Assembly: GCF_028206795.1 (NCBI RefSeq)
Contig: NZ_JAQLFJ010000001.1
Location: forward strand, 124,001 to 188,000
Source: Collinsella aerofaciens
GTDB taxonomy: Bacteria > Actinomycetota > Coriobacteriia > Coriobacteriales > Coriobacteriaceae
DNA length: 64,000 bases
Direction of reading: 5' to 3'
Made by a program: the position numbers and the translations under genes. The notes beneath the pieces were generated by a model. The model worked only from the letters and a program-made list of their open reading frames with translations, was not told the origin of the DNA and searched no databases. The number at the start of each line of letters is the position of its first letter. Position 1 is the stretch's first letter. This document shows positions 54,730 to 62,803 of this stretch, piece by piece.

Positions 54730-57700
54730 ATGGCATTCGTCCATCTGCACAATCACACTGTTTTCTCCATGCTCGACGGCGCAACCCGTATCCAGGATAT
54801 GGTCAATCGTGCCGTTGAACTTGGCATGCCCGCCGTGGCCATTACCGACCACGGCTACATGTATGGCGTGCCCGACCTGTCGCTGGCCTGCGACGCCGTC
54901 AATCACAACACGCCCGAGTACAAAACCTGGAGCCACGACAAGGCCTTCTTGGAAAAGGACCGCCGCGACGAGCTGGTGGAGCCCGACCCCGAGGCAAACC
55001 CGCGCGAGCATGCCCAGTACGTCAAAGACATGGCCATGTGGGACGAGAAGGGCAACATCGACGAGCTCAAACCGCCCCTGGTCATCAAGCCCATCTTTGG
55101 CTGCGAGGTCTACTTTACGCCGGACGAGACCCTTGCCCGCGACCACAAGCCCGAGCTCTACCACATGATCCTTCTGGCCAAGGATCAGGAGGGCTACGTC
55201 AACCTAATGCAGACGGTCTCCGAGGCCGCCGTGCAGGGCTTTTACTACAAGCCGCGCGTGACGCTCGACAACCTGCGCCGCCATGCCAAGGGCATGATCT
55301 GCACGAGCGCCTGTATCGCGGGCATCATCCCCAAATACATCGACCGCGGCGACATGGAAGGCGCCATCAAGTGGGCCGAGACCTTCCGTGATACCTTCGA
55401 GCCCGGTGACTTCTACATCGAGATCCAGGAACACGGCATCACCACCGACAACGGCCTGACTGACGAGCAGATGGACCGCACGCTCATCGACATCGCCAAG
55501 CAGGTGGGCGTCAAGGTCATCGCCACCAACGACTTCCACTACCTGCGCCGCGAGGATGCGCCCGTGCAGGACGTCATCATGTGTATTGGCATGAACGCCA
55601 AGGTCGATGACCCCAACCGCATGCGCATGACCGGCTCGGAGTTTTACATGAAGACCGAGGAGGAGATGCGGGCGATGTTCCCGTATTGCCCCGAGGCCTG
55701 CGACAACACGCTCGAGATCGCCGACAAGTGCTACGTTGAGCTGGACTGGGACTCTATCATCCTGCCGCGCTTTCCGTTGCTCGATCCCGGCGAGACGCAC
55801 GAGAGCCAGTTCCGCCGCGAGTGCGAGAAGGGCCTGCGCCAGCACTATGGCGACGACTGGGCCACGCGCGAGATCGGTGGCGTCAACATCAAAGAGCGCT
55901 TTGAGTACGAATACAAGGTCATCTGCGACAAGGGCTTTGCCGCCTACTTTTTGATCGTTGCCGAGTACGTGCAATGGGCTAAGGACAACGGCATCGGCGT
56001 CGGCCCCGGCCGTGGCTCGGCCGCCGGCGCTATCGTCGCCTACGCCATGAACATCACCGCGTTCGACCCGCTCGAGAACGGCCTGATGTTCGAGAGGTTC
56101 CTGTCCCCGCAACGTACCGAGATGCCCGATATCGATATGGACTTCGACGATGAGCGACGCCTCGAGGTCGTGGAGCACGTTCGTCAGCTCTACGGCCCCG
56201 AGAAGGTCACCCACGTCATCACCTACTCGACCATCAAGGCCAAGCAGGCCATCAACGACGCCGCGCGCGTCCTGGACTACCCGGTCTACATGGGCCAGCG
56301 CCTGTCCAAGATGGTCTCGAGCGACCCCAAGGTCAAGCTCAAGCAGGTGCTCGAAAAGCAACCCGGCAAAGAGGATCTGTTTAACCCCGATTTTGCCGAG
56401 GCCTATAAAAAGGACGACGACGCCCGTCGCATCATCGACACGGCGCTCTCGATCGAGGGCCTCACCCGTGGCGAGGGCGTGCACGCGTGCGCCGTTCTGA
56501 TCTGCCGTGACCCCGTCAACGAGCACGTGCCCACCAAGCTCGATACCAAGGGCGGCGTCGAGATTACCCAGTACGAGGGCCATACCGTCGCCGACATGGG
56601 CCTGCTCAAGATGGACTTCCTGGGCCTGCGCACGCTGACGGTTATCTCCAAGGCCAAGGCCAACATCAAAAAGAACTTCGGTATCGACATCAAAGAGGAA
56701 GAGATCCCCTTTGACGATCCCGAGATCTTTAAGCTCATGGGCTCCGGCCACACCGCCGGCGTCTTCCAGGTCGAGTCCGCCGGCATGACGGCCACGATCA
56801 AGAACATGAAGCCCACCGAGTACAAGCACGTCGTAGCATTGATCGCCCTGTACCGCCCGGGCCCGTTGGGCGCCGGCATGGTCTCGTCCTACATCAACCG
56901 TATGAATGGCAAGGAGCCGGCGGTCTCCTACGACGACCGCCTGGACGACATCCTGGGCGAAACCTACGGCACCATGGTCTACCAGGAGCAGGTTATGCTC
57001 ATCTCCGTCGAGATGTGTGGCTTCTCCAAGGGCGAATCGGACTCGCGTATCCGTAAGCCCGTGGCTAAGAAGAAAATCAAGCTGCTCACGTCGACGGTGC
57101 TCCACTGGGAGGATGGCTCGGACGAGACCACCTACGACCACTGGATGAACGGCGCCATCAAGAACAACTACACGCGCGAGGTCGCCCAGAAGATTTGGGA
57201 CGATGTTCTTGAGTTCGCGTCCTACGCCTTTAACAAGTCGCACTCCGCCGGCTACGCCATTTTGGTTATGCAGACGGCGTGGCTCAAGGCGCATTATCCG
57301 CACGAGTACATGGCGGCCGTTCTGACGTCCTACACGGGCAAGACCGACAAGATCGTTCACTACGTCTCGGCATGCCGTCACGACGGCATCCCCGTGCTTT
57401 CGCCAGATGTCAACGAGTCCGGTACCGAGTTCACGGCTACCAAGGAGGGCGTGCGCTTTGGTCTGGCCGGCATCCGCGGCGTGGGCACCGGCGTGGCGCA
57501 GGCGATTATCGCCGAACGCGAGGCGGGCGGTCCGTTTAAGACGCTGCACGACTTTGTCGAGCGCGTGGACTCGAGCCAGGCCAACCGCCGCGTGATCGAA
57601 TCGCTGATCAAGGCAGGCGCCTTCGACTCCACGGGGTATCCGCGTCGCCAGATGATGCACTTTGTGGACAAGAACAACCCCGAGAACATCATCGATGCCG

Positions 57701-58533
57701 CGGTAAAGCGCCAGAAAGATCGCGCGAGCGGCCAGACGTCGTTCTTCGATATGTTTGGCGACGTTGAGGGCTCGGGCTTTGAGGTGAGCGTGCCCGATCC
57801 GGATGGCCAGGAGTGGGACCGCCACCTTAAGCTGAGCCAGGAGAAGGAAGTTCTGGGCATCTATGTCTCGGACCACCCGCTGCGCCCGTTTGAGTATGCA
57901 CTTAGCAAAGCGCGCGACTTCTCGTTCTCGCAGATCGACACCGGCTACGAAGTTCAGAATCCTACAGGCGGCACCATCAACCAGGAGATTCCCGAGGGCA
58001 AGGCGCTGTGGTGGGCCGGCATGGTCTCGAGCGTGTCCAAGCGCGTGACCAAAAACGGCGACCCCATGGGCATCGTGCAGCTCGAGGACATGGAAGGCGA
58101 GGCCACGGTCGTGGTGTTCCCCAAGACCTACAAGGAGGCCGAGGGGTATCTGTACGGCGAGGTCGATCCCGAGACCGGCGCGCAGCTGTCCGACGCGTTT
58201 GTGCGCATTAAGGGCAAGCTCGAGCGCTCGGACCGCGGCGACCAGATCATCGCGCAGGAGATTGTGCCGCTGGAGCTTAGCGAGGAGAAAAACAAGCCCA
58301 AGGTCTTTGAGGTCATGGTGCCCAACAGCCGATTTAGCCAGGGCAATATGGCGCGCCTGGCCACGGTGCTCACCACCAACCCGGGCGGCGACCGCGTGGA
58401 GATCTTTATTGAGCAAGTCGACGGGCGTGTGCTGCGTGCCGAGGTGCCGGCCAAGGTCAATGCACGCTCGATTCCGCTGCTGGCAGAGGCAAAGGCCATC
58501 GTCGGCAACCAAGGCCGCGTGACGGTTATCTAA
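54730..58533 (+). CDS. dnaE: DNA polymerase III alpha subunit DnaE
   Basis: The 1267-aa replicative polymerase. The PHP domain is intact at the N-terminus (HLHNHTVFSMLDG, ITDHGYMYG). The catalytic core has the PDIDMDFDDERR motif near residue 467 with the three Asp. C-terminal helix-hairpin-helix (GIRGVGTGVAQAI) and OB-fold parts follow. The ATG at 54730 has GGAG about 9 nt upstream. It follows addAB in the same direction but behind a palindrome and a 176-nt gap. It lacks the C-terminal 3'-5' exonuclease of PolC, so it is the DnaE1 type. Confidence 0.96.
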   Translation: MAFVHLHNHTVFSMLDGATRIQDMVNRAVELGMPAVAITDHGYMYGVPDLSLACDAVNHNTPEYKTWSHDKAFLEKDRRDELVEPDPEANPREHAQYVKDMAMWDEKGNIDELKPPLVIKPIFGCEVYFTPDETLARDHKPELYHMILLAKDQEGYVNLMQTVSEAAVQGFYYKPRVTLDNLRRHAKGMICTSACIAGIIPKYIDRGDMEGAIKWAETFRDTFEPGDFYIEIQEHGITTDNGLTDEQMDRTLIDIAKQVGVKVIATNDFHYLRREDAPVQDVIMCIGMNAKVDDPNRMRMTGSEFYMKTEEEMRAMFPYCPEACDNTLEIADKCYVELDWDSIILPRFPLLDPGETHESQFRRECEKGLRQHYGDDWATREIGGVNIKERFEYEYKVICDKGFAAYFLIVAEYVQWAKDNGIGVGPGRGSAAGAIVAYAMNITAFDPLENGLMFERFLSPQRTEMPDIDMDFDDERRLEVVEHVRQLYGPEKVTHVITYSTIKAKQAINDAARVLDYPVYMGQRLSKMVSSDPKVKLKQVLEKQPGKEDLFNPDFAEAYKKDDDARRIIDTALSIEGLTRGEGVHACAVLICRDPVNEHVPTKLDTKGGVEITQYEGHTVADMGLLKMDFLGLRTLTVISKAKANIKKNFGIDIKEEEIPFDDPEIFKLMGSGHTAGVFQVESAGMTATIKNMKPTEYKHVVALIALYRPGPLGAGMVSSYINRMNGKEPAVSYDDRLDDILGETYGTMVYQEQVMLISVEMCGFSKGESDSRIRKPVAKKKIKLLTSTVLHWEDGSDETTYDHWMNGAIKNNYTREVAQKIWDDVLEFASYAFNKSHSAGYAILVMQTAWLKAHYPHEYMAAVLTSYTGKTDKIVHYVSACRHDGIPVLSPDVNESGTEFTATKEGVRFGLAGIRGVGTGVAQAIIAEREAGGPFKTLHDFVERVDSSQANRRVIESLIKAGAFDSTGYPRRQMMHFVDKNNPENIIDAAVKRQKDRASGQTSFFDMFGDVEGSGFEVSVPDPDGQEWDRHLKLSQEKEVLGIYVSDHPLRPFEYALSKARDFSFSQIDTGYEVQNPTGGTINQEIPEGKALWWAGMVSSVSKRVTKNGDPMGIVQLEDMEGEATVVVFPKTYKEAEGYLYGEVDPETGAQLSDAFVRIKGKLERSDRGDQIIAQEIVPLELSEEKNKPKVFEVMVPNSRFSQGNMARLATVLTTNPGGDRVEIFIEQVDGRVLRAEVPAKVNARSIPLLAEAKAIVGNQGRVTVI

Positions 58534-58547
58534 AATGATTTTGCCGG

Positions 58548-58672
58548 GGTAGCTAATTTGGGACGGGGCTATTTTAGCTACCCTTTGACTGATGGCGAAT
58601 GAGTCGGGGTCGGAATACATCTCAACCGATGTATGGGGGTAGCTAAAATAGCCCCGTCCCAAATTAGCTACC
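58548..58672. repeat. Perfect 35-bp inverted repeat with palindromic arms
   Basis: Arms 58548-58582 and 58638-58672 are exact reverse complements with a 55-nt centre. Each arm begins GGTAGCTAA and ends TTAGCTACC, so each can fold on itself, and carries GGGACGGGGC. It fills the gap between dnaE and the SNF2 gene. Confidence 0.92.
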
Positions 58673-58693
58673 TTGTGTGGATTGGAGGAAGTG

Positions 58694-61600
58694 ATGGCGC
58701 AGGGGACGTTTGTGCGGGCGCTTCGCAAAGAGGCGGCGTTGAGCGGCACCTTTATGAAGGGGCGTTCGCTCATGCTCAACGGCGCCGTGCTGTCGATCGA
58801 GGACAGCGGCTCGCGCTTCTCCAAAAACGTGACGGTTGAGGGCTCGGTGCGCGGTTCGCGCGGCGACCTGTACAAGACGCACGTGGCGCTCGACATGGAC
58901 GAGCACGAGGTGATCGACTATGACTGCGATTGCCCCGCTGCCTATCGCTACCCCGGTATGTGCAAGCACGCCATTGCCACGGCTCTGGCGTATTTGGATT
59001 CCAGCGGCGCCGAGCCCGTCGAAGGTTTGCGCACGCCGGTCCGCACGTTTGCGGCTCAGCCCAAACAGTCCGCGCGTCCCGCGCCTACAACGCCCACGGT
59101 CAACCCCAACTTTCCCTTCCCAGCACCTGTCCCCACGAGTCCCAGCCTCATGGCGGCGCTCTCCGATCTTTCGGACGCGCGCATGGATGAGCTGGCGAGC
59201 ATGCGCCGCAAGCTTGCCGGTGCCGTTGGTCCCGACGCCCCCAAAGCGGCGTTGGAGCCCTCGTTGGTGCCGTACTACAATCCGCTGTTCGCCGACCGCT
59301 TTAGCTGGGCGCTCGAGTTCCGCATTCGCTGCGGTTCGGTGTCCTACGTGGTCAAGGATATCGACGGCATGGCCGATGCCTACGTGCGCGGCGGCACCTT
59401 CTCGTACGGCAAGAAGCTCACGTTTGTCCATACGCCCGAAGCCTTCGAAGATGTGTCGACAAAGCTGCTCAGCCTTGTCTTGACGACAGTTGCCTATCTC
59501 GATGACATCACAAGCTCGCGTTCGGCGTCGTACGACTTTGCCCGCAGCGGTTTTGTCGCCGAGCGTCAGTTGCCGCTGTCCGAGCATAGCATCGTATATG
59601 TGCTGGACCTGCTGCGCGGCCAGACCATCTCTTTTGAGCCCGCCTGGTCGCGGGGGACGACGACGCATCGCACCTATGACGTGGCGGTTGAGATGCCTCC
59701 GGAAGGGGAGGACGAGGGTCTGTCTAAGCGCCCACCGCTCCTTGCCGCCAAAATCGCGCCGGCGGCTGGTGGTAGCTACGATCTGCGCCTGCCGGCCGAT
59801 GCATACTGCTTTGCTTCGGGCGACGTAGCTTATCTGGTCGACACCCGCCGTGCGCGCCGCACCGATGTAGCGTTTGCCCAGCATGCGGCGCCGTTCCTAT
59901 CGCGCTTGCTGCCCTGTCGCACGCCAGTCCATATCGCTGCCGACCAGGTGGGGGAGTTCTGTCGTATGGCTCTGCCCATTTTGCGCGACTATACCGACCT
60001 TACCGCGCCCGCTGCGCTCGATACCGTGGCGCCCGAGCCGAGCTTTGCTATGGCAATCGGCGTCGACGATGGGCTCGTGACCTGCAAAATTACGGTTACC
60101 TACGGCGACTGGTCGGCAGACCTCTTTAGTCTGGGCGCTCCGGGCAGCCCCTTCGAAGAGCAGCGCCCGGGCGTGCCGCCCCGCGACGAGGTGGCGGAGT
60201 TTCGCGTTATGGACACGGCGGCCCTGTACTTCGATTTCTACGAGGGCGGTCTGGCGTTTGAGGAGCGCGATGACGAGAGCTTGTTCTGCCTGCTGACCGA
60301 GGGCCTATCCGCCCTGTCCAAGCTTGGTGAGGTCATGCTCAGCGACCGTCTGCGCCAGATTTCGGTCCGCCCCGCGCCCAAGCTTTCGGTGCGTGCGACC
60401 GTCAAGAGTAACCTGCTCGACGTCGAACTGAGCGCGAGCGGGCTTTCGGCGGCAGACCTTGCCATCTATCTGGACTCCTACAAGCGTCACCAGACGTTTG
60501 CGCGCCTTACGTCCGGCGACATCATTCGCCTGGACGAGGGCGCCCGAGCCGCGTTTGGCCTCGCCGAGGATCTGGGCGTCGATGCCGTCGACCTGCTCGA
60601 CGGCGTGTTGCTTCCCGCATCGAGCACCCTGTTCGTCGATAGCATGCTCGCGCGCACGCCCGCGCTCGAGGCCGATCGCGACGCTGCGTTCCGCCGTACC
60701 GTCGAGCGTCTGGATACGCTCGGCAAGATGGACTTTACGGTGCCCGCCACGCTCAAGGCCACGCTTCGAGGCTACCAGGTCGATGGCTACCAGTGGCTCG
60801 GCTCGCTCGAACACCTGGGCCTTGGCGGCATCCTGGCCGACGACATGGGCCTGGGCAAAACGCTCCAGATGATCGCGCATATCCTGGCGCGCGTGGAGGC
60901 GGGGGACACCAAGCCCACGCTCGTGGTATGCCCGGCCTCACTCGTGTACAACTGGACTGCCGAGCTGGAGCGCTTTGCGCCCTCGCTCGATGTGTGCGCC
61001 ATCGTGGGCGCCAAGGCGCAGCGTCGCGTACAGATTGCCGGCGTGGCCGAGCATAACGTGGTCGTGACGTCGTATGACCTTATGCGGCGCGATATCGACG
61101 AGTACGCCGAGCAGGACTTTGCCCGTGCGGTGCTCGATGAGGCCCAGTACATTAAAAACCCGCTCACCCAGGTGGCGCGCGCCGCAAAGCGCTTGCCTGC
61201 CGGCGTGCGCTTTGCCCTGACGGGCACGCCCATCGAAAACCGCCTATCCGAGCTCTGGAGCATCTTCGACTTTTTAATACCGGGCCTGCTCGGCACGCGC
61301 GAGTCGTTTGCCAAGCGCTTCGAAAGCCCGGTCGAGCATGCCGAGGGCGACAGTGCCGCTCGCCTGCAGGCGCTCGTGTCGCCGTTTGTGCTGCGCCGTG
61401 TCAAGGAGGACGTGGTGGCCGACCTGCCCGAGAAGATCGAGGATACGGTCATGGCGCAGCTCACCGGCGAGCAGCGCAAGCTCTACCTGGCCAACCAGGA
61501 CCGCATCGCCCAGCAGGTGCAGCACCGCGAGTCATCCGAGTTTAAGAAAGACAAGCTCAAGGTGCTCGCTGAGCTCACCAAGCTGCGCCAGATCTGCTGC

Positions 61601-62158
61601 GACCCGCGTCTACACTACGAGGATTACAAGGCGGGGAGCGCCAAACTCGATACGTGCATGGAGCTCGTGCACGGCGCACTCGACGGCGGACATCGCATCC
61701 TGTTGTTCAGCCAGTTTACGGGTATGCTCGATATCATCGGCAAGCGCTTGGCCAAGGAGGACATCGCCTTCCTTAAGCTCACGGGCGCTTCGTCTAAGGA
61801 GAGCCGCGCCAAGATGGTCGCGCAGTTCCAAGCGGGCGAGGTTCCAGTCTTTTTGATTTCGCTCAAGGCGGGCGGCGTGGGCCTTAACCTGACGGCGGCC
61901 GACGTGGTCATCCACTACGACCCGTGGTGGAACGTGGCGGCGCAGGACCAAGCGACCGACCGTGCGCATCGTATTGGCCAGCAACATACCGTGACCGTGT
62001 ACAAGCTCATCGCCAAGGACACGATTGAGGAACGCATTATGCAGATGCAGGAGTCCAAGCGCGACCTGGTCAACAGCGTGCTCGGCGGCGACGGCATCTC
62101 GTCGGCGCTGTTTACCCGCGAGGATGTTCTGGCGCTGCTCGGCGGCGACGGGCGCTAG
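58694..62158 (+). CDS. SWIM-SNF2 family helicase-like ATPase
   Basis: A 1154-aa DNA translocase of the SNF2 superfamily. An N-terminal SWIM zinc finger is visible (CDCPAAYRYPGMCKH, about residues 78-92). A long middle part of unknown fold follows. The ATPase has LADDMGLGKTLQ near 715, DEAQYIKN near 815 in place of DEAH, SLKAGGVGLNLTAAD and QATDRAHRIGQ near the end. Bacterial members are thought to remodel protein-DNA complexes or take part in repair; the role here is unknown. ATG 58694 follows GGAGG by 5 nt; GTG 58691 is less likely. It starts 22 nt after the 35-bp inverted repeat. Confidence 0.9.
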   Translation: MAQGTFVRALRKEAALSGTFMKGRSLMLNGAVLSIEDSGSRFSKNVTVEGSVRGSRGDLYKTHVALDMDEHEVIDYDCDCPAAYRYPGMCKHAIATALAYLDSSGAEPVEGLRTPVRTFAAQPKQSARPAPTTPTVNPNFPFPAPVPTSPSLMAALSDLSDARMDELASMRRKLAGAVGPDAPKAALEPSLVPYYNPLFADRFSWALEFRIRCGSVSYVVKDIDGMADAYVRGGTFSYGKKLTFVHTPEAFEDVSTKLLSLVLTTVAYLDDITSSRSASYDFARSGFVAERQLPLSEHSIVYVLDLLRGQTISFEPAWSRGTTTHRTYDVAVEMPPEGEDEGLSKRPPLLAAKIAPAAGGSYDLRLPADAYCFASGDVAYLVDTRRARRTDVAFAQHAAPFLSRLLPCRTPVHIAADQVGEFCRMALPILRDYTDLTAPAALDTVAPEPSFAMAIGVDDGLVTCKITVTYGDWSADLFSLGAPGSPFEEQRPGVPPRDEVAEFRVMDTAALYFDFYEGGLAFEERDDESLFCLLTEGLSALSKLGEVMLSDRLRQISVRPAPKLSVRATVKSNLLDVELSASGLSAADLAIYLDSYKRHQTFARLTSGDIIRLDEGARAAFGLAEDLGVDAVDLLDGVLLPASSTLFVDSMLARTPALEADRDAAFRRTVERLDTLGKMDFTVPATLKATLRGYQVDGYQWLGSLEHLGLGGILADDMGLGKTLQMIAHILARVEAGDTKPTLVVCPASLVYNWTAELERFAPSLDVCAIVGAKAQRRVQIAGVAEHNVVVTSYDLMRRDIDEYAEQDFARAVLDEAQYIKNPLTQVARAAKRLPAGVRFALTGTPIENRLSELWSIFDFLIPGLLGTRESFAKRFESPVEHAEGDSAARLQALVSPFVLRRVKEDVVADLPEKIEDTVMAQLTGEQRKLYLANQDRIAQQVQHRESSEFKKDKLKVLAELTKLRQICCDPRLHYEDYKAGSAKLDTCMELVHGALDGGHRILLFSQFTGMLDIIGKRLAKEDIAFLKLTGASSKESRAKMVAQFQAGEVPVFLISLKAGGVGLNLTAADVVIHYDPWWNVAAQDQATDRAHRIGQQHTVTVYKLIAKDTIEERIMQMQESKRDLVNSVLGGDGISSALFTREDVLALLGGDGR

Positions 62159-62323
62159 CCGCGCGCGGGGTGGGACTGCTGGAATGGGCAGGACGGTCGA
62201 CGCATTTTGGCCCGACCGCTTGCCTGATCCGTTATGTGTTCATTTGCAATGCCGTGGATGGTTTGTCTGCCTTTGGGCATAAGAACCATCAAGAACATTG
62301 GCACATCAGCAAAGGAGAACATC

Positions 62324-62686
62324 ATGGCGAAATTCTTTAAGGACCCTGACGGCAAGCTCATCGCTGCCCTTGGCGACGGCGTTGCGACCCCTGCCGGTTG
62401 CACGGAACTGACTGCAAACACTGAGGACGCGGCGCACGAGAAACACGTGCCTGTTGTCGAGACCGAGCGCGACGGTCACGTGATTCGCGCACGCGTTGGC
62501 TCGGTCGAGCACCCCAGCCTGCCCGAGCACTACATTGAGTGGATCGCGCTTGAGGCCGAGGGCCGCTTAGAGGTCCATTACCTTGAGCCCGGCATGAAAC
62601 CCGCGACGTTTTTCGCGGGCGGCTCCAAGACCGGTACCGTCTATGCCTACTGCAACCTGCACGGGCTGTGGTCCGCGACATTCTAG
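62324..62686 (+). CDS. Superoxide reductase, neelaredoxin-like
   Basis: Reduces superoxide to hydrogen peroxide without making O2, using electrons from rubredoxin. The 120-aa protein has the single iron site with four His and one Cys: His41 (EKHVP), His63 (VEHP), His69 (PEHY), Cys110 and His113 (YCNLHG). The four-Cys desulforedoxin domain of class I is absent; a lone Cys26 remains in its place, so this is class II. ATG 62324 follows AAAGGAG by 7 nt; the open frame reaches further up without support. It fits with the rubredoxin at 2.2 kb as an oxygen defence pair. Confidence 0.93.
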   Translation: MAKFFKDPDGKLIAALGDGVATPAGCTELTANTEDAAHEKHVPVVETERDGHVIRARVGSVEHPSLPEHYIEWIALEAEGRLEVHYLEPGMKPATFFAGGSKTGTVYAYCNLHGLWSATF

Positions 62687-62731
62687 GAGCGCGCCCCCGC
62701 TCGGGGTATCATAGCTAGCATATGCACATGC

Positions 62732-62764
62732 AAGCGCCGGCTGCATTATGCGGCCGGCGCTTTT
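62732..62764 (+). terminator. Terminator after superoxide reductase
   Basis: AAGCGCCGGC and GCCGGCGCTT form a 10-bp stem with an inner GCA/TGC pair, followed by TT. It lies 46 nt after the stop. Confidence 0.85.
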
Positions 62765-62803
62765 ACTACGATTTCGATGGTTTACGACGGAAAGGGCTGA
62801 GCC

